In this document: positions 51,519-63,913 of the stretch, piece by piece
How positions within the stretch are numbered: the first letter of the stretch is position 1
How the letters are laid out: each line of letters begins with the position of its first letter
Assembly (NCBI GenBank): GCA_958496175.1
Contig: OY292277.1
Coordinates: forward strand, 27,757,282 to 27,821,281
Length of the DNA: 64,000 nucleotides
Direction of reading: 5' to 3'
From: Sisyra terminalis
Lineage: Eukaryota; Arthropoda; Insecta; Neuroptera; Sisyridae
Made by a program: the position numbers and the translations under genes
The notes under the pieces: generated by a model
Seen by the model: the letters and a program-made list of their open reading frames with translations, nothing else
Databases searched by the model: none
What the model was told of the DNA's origin: nothing

Positions 51519-53523
51519 AAGAGTCTAGTTATCGTGGTAGAGGCATTTTTAAGAATTTTTTGTTACCTTATGCTTATCTATAAGCATAAAGTAACCGTTT
51601 TAGAAAAAGAATTTTGAGGAAAAAACTCAAAATTCGACCATCGAAAATTTAAGCGATAGTATTACAGAACTGTCATATTTTGACGACCTCATTTACAAGC
51701 CATCAAAAAATATGACGCTTAAGTTATCAATGTTACCTTAGATTTAATGATACTTTTCTATTTTTCAGCGCCATTTTCTACACATTATTTATCATAATAT
51801 TTTTATTATTTTGTATGTATTGGACTTCCAATAACCAAATTTCCATTCAGAAATTAAATTCAATTTTAAAAATCACAGACACAAAATATTATCTTTATTA
51901 CACAGTGGAACACAGGGGATAACACAGTGGAAAAAAAACACAATATTACAATCCACCACAATTAATCAATAGCAAACAACTGTTAAAAGAAAATCTTACG
52001 AAAATGAATAAACAATATAGTTTAACACTTTTTTAATTATTTACACTATTAATTTTCATTTAACAGCGAAAGAACCAACATTGCACAAATTCAATTTTAT
52101 TGAGTAACGTTTACAAAACAAAAAAAAAAAAAACTTATTTTAAAAGTACGAATACTTACTACGATCCAAATATATTTATTTTGTAAAACAATAAGCGAGA
52201 AATTTAAATAAATTTATATTTGATGAATAAGTGTAGACACAACAATTCGTTATTAATGACAACTAAGAAAATTTTGGAAGACTAACCGCCAAAATACCAT
52301 TGAAATCGATTTTAATAAAGATCATTCAAATTTAGCAGTTACAATAATTGAAATATTTAAATTTTTATTTGTTACAGCTCTTACATTCATTACGAATAAA
52401 CTAAATTTATAATCATTTAAATCTCAATACAGCTAAGTTTTATATATCATCTTTCAATTTGTTTGATTTTATAAGTATCCATTGTTATATTATTTTTAGT
52501 TACTATAATCAAAATCTAACGATGAGTTTGAATAAATTCGTCGTAAACAAAACGAAAACAATAATTATAAAAAAAATAATTTTCGCATCGTTCATGATAA
52601 AGGAGATTTAATATGCTTCTTAAAACCTCAGCTCACTTCAGCTGTCTGACAATGTCCCAAAGATAGGAAGTATTTTCCGTGGCGACAAATTCTGACGACG
52701 GATTTTTATAAAATTCGCGAAAATAAATCGAAAATGAACAATACAAAAAGTGTCGTTTCTGCTTCGTTTATATAAAAAATAGGGGTTTTAGTTTCTAAAA
52801 TTCGCAGCTGTATATCAAAAGTAGTGAGTCTATTTTCCGTGGCGACAAATTCTGACGACGGATTTTTATAAAATTCGTGAAAATAAATCGAAAATGAAGA
52901 ATACAAAAAGTGTCGTTTCTGCTTAGTTTATATAAAAGATAGGGTTTTTGGTACCGTTTGTGATATATTCTTTTCATTATTTATATATCCTTATTATGTT
53001 CAATGTGTGTATTGGTTTTTTATAAAAACGGAATTATAATAAACCATTGTGCAAATTGTACAGTTTTAAGATATCTTATTTCAACATATATCTTCAGTTT
53101 ATGATTTCGATTTTTTCAATTTTGAATATCTTAATACATTGTGTTTCATTGAAGATTATGTTAAAAAGGACCCTGAAAATTTTAATTAGAATTGACCAAT
53201 AGGAACGAAATCTTATTTTATGGTGGGGGTCATTTTCTTAAATTATATTCATTAAGTTAGTATTTTCTACACAAAGAAAAATTCAGTTGTACTGAGTCTT
53301 GTTTTCGTTCAAATGATTATCAATTTTGATATTGTAACCATGACTTATTTTGTTGACATTTTAGTCCCATAAGAAATAATATTGATACTTTTGGACTGAA
53401 AACCTTCTTTTGCACGTAAACGAAGCGAAAACGAGATTTTTTGTATTCTTAATTTTCGATTTATTTTGAACAATTTTATAAGAATCCGTCGTCATATTTT
53501 GTCGCCACGGAAACTAGACTCTT
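51519..53523. mobile_element. Putative non-autonomous DNA transposon with 19-bp inverted ends
   Basis: The left end is AAGAGTCTAGTTATCGTGG (51,519-51,537). The right end, on the minus strand from 53,523, is AAGAGTCTAGTTTCCGTGG. Inside, about 100 bp beginning TTCCGTGGCGACAAATTCTG occurs twice directly (about 52,675 and 52,832) and once inverted (about 53,420-53,510). No clear target duplication and no transposase frame are seen; the 60-66-codon frames here lie in the repeats. Confidence 0.6.
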
Positions 53524-53718
53524 CCCAGCATCGTTTATTAGCTTTATTAGATACTGAACTGTTAACAAAACGACCAATAGCACCAATAGGAATTCATATT
53601 CTACGCAAGCATACTTGAGCATAATCATGTAATACGCATATAGGGCATATATGACTGTTTAAATTGTAACCGCCAATTTTTATTTGATTCTCCAATTAAT
53701 AAAAAAAATAATAATAAA

Positions 53719-54083
53719 ATGGCAAAAGAACAAGTAAGCATTTACAAAGAACGCTTGTTACAAGAACTAGAAGAAGTAGCAGCAATTATAGTTGATATGT
53801 ACGATGAATGATTTATTTCATTTCTAACCTAAAATTTATTTACTTAATTTTTTATGTTTATAGAAACTCTAATCTTGATGATTTAACATCTTTAGTGACA
53901 GAAGATGGAAAACTTTCTAACAGCTTAAAAAATGTAAGTACTTTTATTTAATTCATTTTTCCTTCAATTTGGTATTTTTATTTGTAGGTTGATCATTCGT
54001 TAGACCAACTTTTTACAGCGTTTAAGAAAGTTCCGATATTGCAGGAAATAAAAGCTCAAGAAAATGAAAATAGAAATAATTAG
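53719..54083 (+). CDS. Small three-exon gene, helical protein of unknown function
   Basis: My model is exon 1 53,719-53,798, exon 2 53,864-53,933 and exon 3 53,988-54,083. It gives 81 residues: MAKEQVSIYKERLLQELEEV, then AAIIVDINSNLDDLTSLVTE, then DGKLSNSLKNVDHSLDQLFT, and a tail ending ENENRNN. The introns are 65 and 54 bp with GT-AG ends; donor 2 is GTAAGTA, donor 1 is the weaker GTACGA, chosen because it keeps the frame. The protein looks fully helical and charged, like a small subunit of a larger complex. I do not recognise the family. It converges on the lyase gene, with 74 bp between the stops. Confidence 0.6.
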
Positions 54084-54157
54084 TTTATTTTCCACCATAT
54101 AAAATCAACATTTTAATTGTATCAATATTATTTAATCAATAAAGTATTTTTGTATTT

Positions 54158-54377
54158 TTATAATTTGGATTCAGTGAGCCAATTGAATGTTTGTGGTTTA
54201 CGATCAGCCGATGGATTGATCATAATGTTTATTATACTCGGTCGATCAGTGTATGTTAAAGATTCCTTAACAGCTTTTTGGATTTCATCGATCGTCGTAC
54301 AGAAAAAGCCTTTTAGTCCAAAGAGAGTCATCATATTTTCATAATGTGTATTTGTTGATAAACACGTCGGAGGAGTT
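54158..54377 (-). CDS. HACL1: HACL1 exon 6 (C-terminal, PTS1)
   Basis: Acceptor TTTTAG, then [16 protein letters not shown] and onward to [12 protein letters not shown]. Too short for a long open frame, but matches the expected C-terminal region of the family. Confidence 0.88.
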
Positions 54378-57300
54378 CTAAAACATACAAAAATCGATTT
54401 GTGAAACTCAAACTTAAAGAAAAATTATAACTTTTCAATAATAGACGCCTCGTAACCGTAGGAAACTACCATTAAAATCGTGGTTACCACAAATAATCTT
54501 ATATAGTATAATCGAGAAACATTGGGTTATTTTATATATGTACATATAAATTGAAATTTCTCAATTGCACTTAAATGCATCACTAACATTTTATGTCAGT
54601 TCGTGTTAATTAGGATCATACATTTTCCGAGATAGTCCTAATTTTTGATTCCAAATTTTCATTGTTTGACTTGAATTATCCTCTTAACAAATGTAAGAAA
54701 ATGCCAAAATGTAATTATTTTGAACCCATTACAACATATTAAAGATATGAACTTCAAACTTCAAGTAATCTGGTCATCCTATACCCTATATGTTTTATAC
54801 GACTGGGAAACATCTTGTATTTATTATTAAAATCGCTATATGTGACCACCAAATGGCGACCTTTGAACAACCAACATACTGTGTAATTTAAGGATTACTT
54901 ACATTTGACTCAATTCTCCACCCATATTTTGCAGTTCTTTGAATCCTTCGTGATCTAATCCTCCGTAGATTCCGTTATTATTGACAATAACTATGACAAT
55001 TGGTAGCTTATATCTAACCATAGTTTCGATTTCCATTCCGGAAAATCCAAACGCTGAATCACCTTCAACGCAAAAGACTTTTTTGCTCGGTGCATATTTT
55101 TGGCAGTAAAACGCTGCTGCTATTCCAAAACCCATTCCAACGCCCATCGTTCCGAAAGTTCCGGCATCTAAACGATGTCTTGGCAAATTATTTCCTAGCA
55201 TAGATCTTCCAATATCCATTGTGTTAGCTCCTTCGCTCACAATAATACAATCTTTAGGCAGCACTTGTACCAAATGATGAAATACGGCGTAATAATTCAA
55301 CGGAGTGGAAATATCAGAAGACATTGCCTAAAAGCAACGAAAATTAGTCAAATTTGGATAAATTACTAGTATCATGCTTCTACATTAACAGAAGTTTTAT
55401 TATTTTTAATTTTTTCGTTCAATTCCTTCCACCAAGGAGATTCATTTCCTAGTTTATACTTGTGCTGGCTTAAAGTTTTAGTTAGCATTTCTGCAGCTGG
55501 TCCAATGTCTGCTTGAATTGCAGTATCGGACTTGATACTGTTGTGCAACTCCTCAGAACATATATCAATCTGTGAAAATAATAATGCATATTTATATAAT
55601 CTATAAAAATTATATCTAACGAATTATTTTTAGCTCATTTCTAATGAAGCTGAAATTATACATTTTTGTTTGTTTGATTTCATCTATTCAACACTCTCTG
55701 CTTAAAAGGGAATTTGAAATCATATATTTGAAATATTTAAATATATATTTAGTTTTAACTTATATTTGTGTGAATTGATAAGAGTAATATATATGCATCA
55801 ATATACCAGTTGAAACCGTAGAAAAATTAAGCATAGAATCAACAAAGTATCAAAATCATAATTTAAGTAAAACATCTTGAAGGGAGGGTTTATAATTTTC
55901 TTATTTTGTGCATTTTTCCTTGAAAAAAAAATATGCTGCTTTGTCTTATTAAAGAATAGGAAGTCTAAAAACAGTACAACTTGCCATATGCATATGTATA
56001 TGTGTATAGACTGTGCATATGGCGTCAAATAGAAATAAGAAAAATCAAGTGTGGCATTCGAAGTGCCGTTTACGTAGGCACAGTTTCTATGGTAACTAAA
56101 CAACAGCTGACAATTGAGTACCGATGAGCGCCAGACTCACAAATAAGCGCTTGCATTTTACTTGCTTCGATTGCTTTTGTTTACCACACCAGAAAAGGGA
56201 GTCTGCTAATTATAAAAGTCTCTCTTCTAACGATTTCAACACATGCACTGTTACATTTTACTTAGTTCATTCCAAGTTTGTGCCTACATAGACGGCGCTG
56301 GTAATTGTTTTTAGTGCAGCTTGTCGCTTCCCGTACAGTGCGCTATCTATTTATACAGAGCAGAGGTTTTTTCTCTTTTTTTTCAAGAAGAAAATTTGAT
56401 TCGAATGAAGAGAAGAACACTGAATATATGAGGTTCAGCTATTATGAACACTAGGACCTAACCGAAAGTATGATTTTGGCTTAATCCAATTGTTAAATTT
56501 TAATCTAAGTCAAAGTTTAAATTTCTTAACTTTACTTAGTTTATATAATTGAAATGTTCGAAAAAATGAAAAAAAGATAAAATAAACAATTACAATATTA
56601 AAAACTTAGGATCTTGGAAAATCGTATCATCCATAACAAAAATAAAACCTATTTGACTATTCTGGAGTCAAAGACCGAAAATTCTTTGTATTTTCAATCA
56701 AAATATAATAGTTGGGAAAGAAAAACAGGAACTACAATAGTTTTAGAAATAACCCTTAATCTCGCGTTGCTCAACTAAACATACATGGTTTCGTTTAGTT
56801 AACCTTTTAAATGGTTAATATTAACCTTCGATTTAGACCAAAACTTCGGTCGGATTCTAGTGGAAACGACAAGAAATGAGCTAAACCTAATTATATATAT
56901 AGTATCTGTTTTTTACAATTTTTATTGGAATATCAACCTGAATTATTTTTACGTTTCCGTCATAACGTGGAGGACGTCCAAAGTGTAACATCCAATTCAA
57001 TCGTGCACCTAGAAGAACAATTACGTCTGCTTTTAGAAGAGCTAAAGTACGTGCTGATGCAACTGATTGTTGTGCTGAGTCAGGTACTACTCCTTTTCCC
57101 ATTGGCGTCGGTAAAAATGGTAAATTGGTACTTTCAATTAAATCTCGAACTTGTTGTTCAGCACGGGCATAAGCAGCACCTGAAGAAGATAATGGTTATT
57201 TTATCATTCTTAAATTCACATAACACAACCTAATCATAAGATCTTGATAACTTTTTTTACCTTTTTCCCAAGAAATTAACGTATTCGAATTTTTATGATA

Positions 57301-60300
57301 TTGTAGTCATCAAGATGTTATGAAACTACAGAATATTGACTTCTTGTAATAAAAATATAACTAATTTTCAGTAATTCAGTAAAAGACAAACTGTACTCGT
57401 AACATGTAACCGCTCACATACTAACATTTTATCGGAAGAACTAATGTTTCTCGATCACACTATATGAGGTAATCATTTTTAAATATTAAAATTTCAATTA
57501 TATTGCTATGTCAATGAACGATCCAGTATTGTATGGTCTCAAATATAAATGGACATTGGACAAGATTACGTATGTATATGTATCAAATCAAGTTCATACT
57601 ATTGCTATAGCAGTAATTCTGATTTTTTTTAAAAGTGAAATACAAAACAACATTATCGTACCCTACAGTTTGTTTCCAGTTGCTTTTAGAAAAGTTGACA
57701 TAGGTAGACTAAAGATAATAATAACATATTTTCAAGTATCTATTAAATTATTTCATTGTTGAAAATTAATAAAAAAATCCCTGATTTACCTTTTCCAACG
57801 ATAACAAGAGGATGTTTTGCTTGTTTAATTAGATCCACTGCCGAATCAATCAACGATTGAGGTGGTAGAATTTTGGGAGGAGGAGGACTCATATAATAAG
57901 ACCGAATTGATTCTTCAGGAGCTTTTTGCAAAAGTAAGTTGCCAGGCATATCAATATAACAAACTCCTGGTCGTCCATAAGTGGCTAATCGAACAGCTTT
58001 TTCTACGTGCATTGGAATCAGTCCAAGATGTGGAGGTCGAACAGCATATTTACAGTATGGTCGAGATAGATCTACTTGATTGCATTCTTGGAAGCCACCA
58101 ATTCCTTCATGGTCTTGGGGAGCTGAACCACCGATTACAATTAATGGCCAGCAATTGGACTGAGCGTTTCCCATTCCTCCGTAACAATGGAGAAGGCCTG
58201 GACCCGACACGACTAGGCACACTCCTGGTTTGCCCGTTAAATAACCTATGGCTTGAGCGGCGTAACATGCCGCTTGCTCATTTCGCATTCCAATGAAATT
58301 GATACCATGTTGTTGAATGGCCATTCCTAGTTCTATGACAGGAAATCCAACGATTCCGAATACATATTCGATTCCCTAAAAAAATGTTACAGAACTATTA
58401 GAGGTTTTCAAATTATTTCTGGTCTTGAAAATTGACTAGCATATAAATTCTAAAGTGTATATCATTGGGTATTGACAAATAGAAAAATTATGGGAGATTA
58501 TGGATGGAGTTATGGATGGATAGATGGATTAAGGATTAAGATGGAAGATATATTTAACCGTTGAAAGATATATTGTCTATTCTTATATTTTTAACAATTC
58601 AGAAATGACAACCTTGTTCTATGGTATTTATTTGTCTCAGATATATTTTCAAATCAGCCGTTTTACATAAGCGCTAGTTATTTTACAAAACAGCTCCGTT
58701 ATGTAAGATCGCTGAACAACGCGGAATCCAAAAATGTAACGCAGAGGATTATTTTTACATTATCAATACAGACACAATAAGCATGTGGTGGGTGGCTATA
58801 ATGAAATAAAAAATAAGTATAAAATGACTATTGCCTATTACAAACAAATGCATTAAAGTATTAATAAAGGTAGGTATTTGCTTATGTAAATTACCTGGAT
58901 CAAGAACTGACCATATACTTTATTGCCTTAAATTATTTAAATTATTTGCCTTAAATTATTATGACTTACAAATATAATAAAGTTAGGCTCATGTCCCTTG
59001 TAGGTACGTCATTATCTGGCAACGTTGCATTTTTTACATTGTTTTTAATTTCAATAGCGATATTTTTGTTAATTCAGTTCTAATATGGTTCGGATTATTC
59101 GCGAATTAAATTAAAAACAAAGTAGAAAATGCAAAGTTGCCAGATATTAACGTCTCTAAAAGGGACATGAGCCGAACATTTTCCTTTAGGGAAACCACAC
59201 TTAGCACTTAGGATACCCTTGTGAAAAAACCCATTAGAAGTCGTTTAAAGTTATGAAAGGCATTTTACAAGAAATTATTTCCAAATGCCTCTAAATGCTT
59301 TTTTAACAGGAACCACTTCCTCCTGTAACTGTAAATGTTTATTTGAAAGAAAGAAAATTTTTTTTACTAAATTAAATCTTAAAATATTAAAAAGAGAATT
59401 GAGAAAATTTAATTCTTAATAAAAAATATAGGATAAATATTCTATTTAAAAAGAAATCTGCTTACAAAATTAAAGATCAACAAATCAAAGTTTATATTAG
59501 AAAAAATAACAAATCAAGAGTGGCAAATTTGAAAAATGAGTGTTTAAAAAATTTAAAAATCCATTGAATATGGTCTTGACCTTTTTTTTAAAAGATCGTT
59601 GATTAATAGAAAAAAATAAACTAATTAAAAAATATTATCTTAATTAGTAAAAAGTAATGAAAAGTAGAGTTAGTACACCAAATTTGGACCGGTCTCCTAA
59701 TATGGGCTACCGGTAATTGTAAAAGATTATTCGTTATTTTAATTTGAAAAATAGCGCATGTTAAACTTCATCCCCCAATAATACGTCGGTTGTTCATTAT
59801 AACGGCAACCAGTGGGTATGTAGTATGTACCCTTTGTAGCCATTTTTCATTTTTGTTCATTTGCGATCTAACTTTTTAAATAAATTTGTAAGCTGCGACG
59901 ATTGCTAGAGATAGTAGTTGTTGTAAAAATGGATTTACCTCAAAGAAAAGTAAATCCTACTACATATATTGTTACGGACCTAGAACATCGAAAGTTCCAA
60001 CAATGGAACTAAAGTGAGACGGAAGATGTTCCAGTACATTCCCCTTGAGATTCTAATGCGGAGCAAAAAGAGGTAGAAATCGAATGTACTGGAAGCTTCC
60101 AGAACACAGCAATTAGGTATATAAAGTACAGAAGAGTTACAGAACAGTATTTAATAAGTTACGAAACAGTTACGAATAAGTTAACAGTGTTAACAGTTAT
60201 AACCGATAAAATAATTGTTAAAATAAATAAATAAATGTGCAAAAATAAATAGTGTCATTGTTATATATCCTAAAATAAATCCTAACGAACCCGTAAAAAT

Positions 60301-61844
60301 AAATAACCGTTAAAACGTAACAATAAGATATACGATTAATTAAATATAAGTGCTATAAGGGTACATCTGTGCTTCGATTACATTAGTTTTGTTTAAAAAA
60401 ACAATTTAAAAAAATTACCTAATATTTAAAATTACGAGACCATCCTCTCCCTCACGTGAGATTGTGTGAGATTTTGCTCAACACACCACCCCCTCTCCCC
60501 CTAAACATCGCACGTAATTAATGGATATCTCCTAAATAACTGATATATTTTACGCATCCTCCTATTGTTACATAACAAAAATTAACCATGGTTCATATTT
60601 AAAATCGCTGTGATCCATATTATGATCATTTTTTATAAGTTCCTAAAATGACTTCTTTTAGATAATGTCAATCGTTATTTAGCTATTGATACTTTTTATG
60701 AATTTTAGCAAATTTTTGTTACCAAATTACTATAAAATTACTTAAAATAAATAAAACGGGTAATATTCCAAAATTTATTTGAGAATATCCTTATGGTCCA
60801 TAGATGGAGCACTCACTTGTTTAGTTGTTTATGAGTAATTTTTGGAAAAAGTTTGGAAATAAAATGTATAAATTTTTTTAACTCTGTATTTTCACCCGGT
60901 TGACTTAAAAAATTTCAATGAAATATTTATTGGGATAGTACCTAAAGTAGTAAATGGAAAGTTGTCGAGTTCAAAAATGGTTAACTTGACGGAGAATATA
61001 GCTTATAAAATAGTTAGAATTATCCGAAGTATTGTATAATTAAATTGAAATTAGTTTATTTTTTAAACGGCGATTAATTTTCCTAAGAAAAATGTTTTTT
61101 GTATATTTTTTGAAAATTTATCCACTTATAGTTTTAAAATAAATAGCTAAATATTTGTAAGAGATAAAGTATTTAAAGTGATATAATAAAAATGATAAAA
61201 TTGATAAAATTATAAGATTTTTAAAAATAATGAAACAAAGTTCAAAACTTTCAAAATATTTAAATATGTAATTTATACAATCAACCGTCTTAGCCATGGT
61301 TCACGAGAAGTACAATTTTTAAACGTTTATAATATGACATGCACAATTGTATCCGTATTGAAAGTATTGAAAGTCAATTAAATATCAAATTAACGCAGAA
61401 TGTAATGAATTATAAAGTTGAATGAATTAGTATTTTAAACATTCAATTTATATAAATTATTCTAAAATGTTTTAAAATTAATTTCAATTTTAAACAGTTT
61501 TAAACAGTACAGTCGCGAACAATTCCGAATTTCAAAAGAAACATACAGGTCTTCATTTGTCATTTTTATTTACTGAATAAAATACTGACAGCCAAAAATT
61601 TACAAATTGGAATTTAACTTCTTGAATGTATTGTGGTTTCCTTTTTAGTGGATTATTAAAACGTAAAATTTAAATAAATTAATATTATTCGTTTTTAAAC
61701 ATTTTAATAAAAATTTACTTTAGCATGAAATAACCAATGAATCTAATACGTAAATTTTCCAAAACCTTATTAAAGAACTTTTTATATACTTACTTGTTCT
61801 TTCAATGAACGAGCAAGGACATTATTTCCATCAATGTCAGCCAT
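54158..61844 (-). CDS. HACL1: 2-hydroxyacyl-CoA lyase (HACL1-like), six exons
   Basis: A thiamine-diphosphate enzyme that cleaves 2-hydroxyacyl-CoA to formyl-CoA and an aldehyde one carbon shorter, the lyase step of peroxisomal alpha-oxidation. Joined exons: 61,844-61,794, 58,375-57,790, 57,179-56,938, 55,569-55,384, 55,327-54,903 and 54,377-54,158. These total 1,710 nt, 569 residues; all junctions are GT-AG and in phase. Visible marks are [12 protein letters not shown] (the Glu that activates ThDP), [56 protein letters not shown] and the ThDP/Mg motif GDSAFGF to NNNGIYGG. The C-terminus SKL is a canonical peroxisomal PTS1 signal. The length agrees with animal HACL1 (about 580). The alternative, ILVBL/acetolactate-synthase-like, is less likely given these motifs and the PTS1. 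Confidence 0.92.
54903..55327 (-). CDS. HACL1: HACL1 exon 5 (ThDP-binding domain)
   Basis: Starts in phase 0 after TTTTAG with [13 protein letters not shown] and ends at GELSQ-AT before donor GTAAGT. Carries [20 protein letters not shown] and the GDSAFGF ThDP motif. Confidence 0.93.
55384..55569 (-). CDS. HACL1: HACL1 exon 4
   Basis: Acceptor TTTCACAG, then [20 protein letters not shown] to NNKTSVN; donor GTAGAA. 186 bp, in phase on both sides. Confidence 0.85.
55575..56930. other. HACL1 intron 3
   Basis: AT-rich with no supported gene. 55,970-56,120 has small repeated CATATG-type motifs. The 101-codon minus-strand frame at 55,798-56,103 shows no family features. Confidence 0.5.
56938..57179 (-). 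CDS. HACL1: HACL1 exon 3
   Basis: Acceptor CTTCAG; reads (G)[17 protein letters not shown] to DGNVKIIQ. The donor GTTGAT is weak, but the join gives [11 protein letters not shown], as the family expects. Confidence 0.88.
57180..57789. other. HACL1 intron 2
   Basis: About 0.6 kb, AT-rich, nothing further recognised. Confidence 0.6.
57790..58375 (-). CDS. HACL1: HACL1 exon 2 (N-terminal ThDP domain)
   Basis: Acceptor TTTTTTAG, then [38 protein letters not shown] and LVIVGKG; donor GTAAAT. 586 bp. Confidence 0.93.
58982..59177. mobile_element. MITE in HACL1 intron 1 (family C)
   Basis: About 196 bp with long inverted ends: GTTAGGCTCATGTCCCTT on the left and AAAGGGACATGAGCCGAAC on the right. 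Inner arms are also complementary (ATCTGGCAACGTTGCATTTT against AAAATGCAAAGTTGCCAGAT). A diverged relative lies at 63,183-63,406. Confidence 0.8.
59970..60322 (+). mobile_element. Solo LTR (Ty3/gypsy-like) in HACL1 intron 1
   Basis: 353 bp beginning TGTTACGGACC and ending AACGTAACA, a TG...CA pair within a short inverted repeat. It contains a TATATAAAG box at about 60,118-60,126 and AATAAA signals in its 3' half. No internal coding region is attached, so it is a solo LTR left by recombination. It is antisense to the host gene. I could not define a target duplication. Confidence 0.75.
60330..61790. other. HACL1 intron 1, proximal part
   Basis: AT-rich non-coding DNA. A CT-rich patch (CACCACCCCCTCTCCCCCTA) near 60,482-60,501 stands out; otherwise nothing recognised. 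Confidence 0.5.
61794..61844 (-). CDS. HACL1: HACL1 exon 1
   Basis: [17 protein letters not shown] followed by a perfect GTAAGTA donor. Joins exon 2 as [14 protein letters not shown], the normal HACL1 start region. The intron is 3.4 kb and TE-laden. Confidence 0.85.
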
Positions 61845-63180
61845 TTTTCACACAGGAAAATTAGAAAATTGTTTAAGTTTATTTAAATAAAAGTAATGAT
61901 AAGTGATAAGCTTATTTTGACCTTCCAAAGTTGGTGATGGAAGTGATGCACAGAACGTCTCAAATTTGAATTATTAATTTAAGGTGCTTAAATTATTAAT
62001 ATTCACATAAAAATACTGAGGTATTATTGGTAAAAACACATTGTTATCACTACAATTGATAAGTTGTTCTGTCTTTTTAAGAGCTTATCTTGCTCAGTAC
62101 ATTGGACCCATTGGATCAAATTGGACTTTGAAATTATTTTATAATTGTATGCATAAATGTTTTTTTAACTTGATGTTATTTTGTAGCAAGTACAATTGCT
62201 GAGATTCATTTACAAGAAAATTAATCTACTTTTGCCACAAAAATAGGGTACAGTCTGTTTTTTAAAATAAAAATAGCAATTTTGTTATGAAAAGTATAAC
62301 ATTACAACGATTACAACCATTTCAACTAAAACCACTAAAACCTATAAGTATATTATAAGATCAAGTTTGTAAGGCTAATTTCATTCAGTCTTCCTAGTTT
62401 TGAAAAACTTTTTGAAATTTGTTTTTTAAGAGTGTGGTAATAACGGTTTTATTTTTTCCTTATTTAATATGTTTCTCCTGGAAGAAAATTAGCGAATAAT
62501 AAAAATAGTTTTTGTACAGTACCGATAGTGCCATCTATTCTATAAAAATGTAATTTGTGTAAAATTTCTGGATGAAGGTGTGTAGGCAGTCGGTAATGTA
62601 AATATGCTCATATAGTTGCATATTCAACTCCTAGTTGGAGTCATCTTTATAATTTTTACGTATAATACAACTATTAGGTCTTTCTATTCTCGAATCAATT
62701 TTTACTGATACAAATTAAAATTTTCAATAAATGAAATTACTTTAAATTATTTTTAAAGAACTTATATTTTTTTCTTAATTTACGGCAACACATAAAATAT
62801 TTTTAATTAATTCTGAGTGTTTTTTTTTTAATTAATTGGTTATTCCAAAACTGGTAAGTGACTGGGTTTATAATCGTCTCGGGTCAATTTTCAGTATTTC
62901 TCGTTTTACGGTTTCTTATTAACTCTAGAGTTGTTAAAAACTTGGCTAATGTATTTCTAATATAGTAAGACTACAAAAAAATGGTTTTGACTAGATGAAT
63001 TATGAACTTTTCAATGACCTTAAATTATTACTATATTTGCAAAACAAAAATATGGCAAAAACTTATTAAAGGATAAAAGTTTTCATTACCATATGTAAAA
63101 AAAGATATACAAAGCTGTCTATGAAATAAAAGGTGGCGGTAAGATAAATTCAAGCAATTTATTAAAAATTCTTATATATA
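61845..63180. other. Upstream region of HACL1
   Basis: The HACL1 promoter should lie within the first few hundred bases. No clear TATA box in a fixed place, no ORF and no RNA gene recognised. Confidence 0.4.
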
Positions 63181-63182
63181 AT

Positions 63183-63406
63183 TGGCTCAAGTCCCTTTTA
63201 GAACCAGCAAATCTGGCAACGATGCATTTTCGACTTTGTTTTTAATTTAATTCGCGAATAAATCGGTCCATAATAAAAATTTAGTCACAAAAGAGAAAAT
63301 TAAACCATATTAGAATTCAATTAACAAAAAAATCGCGAATAGATTAAAAAACTAAGTAGAAAATACAATGTTGTCAGATTTGATGATTCTAAAAGGAAGA
63401 TGGGCG
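63183..63406. mobile_element. MITE family C, second copy
   Basis: Inverted-repeat element related to 58,982-59,177: GGCTCAAGTCCCTTTTAGAA and ATCTGGCAACGATGCATTTT on the left, with diverged complements (TTGTCAGAT, TCTAAAAGGAAGATGGGCG) on the right. Confidence 0.65.
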
Positions 63407-63490
63407 GTATATTTCATCTAAAGTTCCTTTAAAAGAGTTTGATGTTCTTGAAACTATTCCTACTCCTACTGCTATTCCTAAAGTTTAAAC

Positions 63491-63828
63491 CAGGGATGGG
63501 TAAACTTAATACTGGTATGATCGACAATAATTCTTCCCATTTATACGTGATCGACTTCGAAAAATGGATTAAGTTAAAAATAACTACAATTTTAAAGAAA
63601 GGATGAGTTGAAGGGAGTATTAGATGCACTATTTGGGAATCGGTAATATCCGTTGTAGAACAATTATGTGTTTAATTTTAAATTCAAGTTTCATTGTTTT
63701 ATAAGTATTTAGGAGTATATTTTTTCAATTAAAAGAATTGAAGTTTACCTAAAAAATAATTTAAAATACCTGCCATCGACTGTCGACTTGTTCGTGATCG
63801 ATTGCGATCTACCGTTTGCCCACCCCTG
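63491..63828. mobile_element. Non-autonomous hAT element
   Basis: 338 bp with inverted ends CAGGGATGGGTAAAC and, on the opposite strand, CAGGGGTGGGCAAAC, a typical hAT terminal motif. The flanking 8-mers GTTTAAAC and TATTAAAC agree at 6 of 8 positions, the length of a hAT target duplication. No transposase. The nearby 66-codon frame is not a gene. Confidence 0.75.
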
Positions 63829-63913
63829 TATTAAACTTTTCTTCAACTTTTAGTTGCTTATTTTAAATTTCTATAAACAACTAATGATTTTATTTATCTT
63901 GATGTTTAATCTT

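Noticed and set aside
56925..57233. Plus-strand frames of 102 and 144 codons across HACL1 exons
   Set aside because: Antisense shadows of HACL1 exons 3 and 2, which carry clear family motifs.
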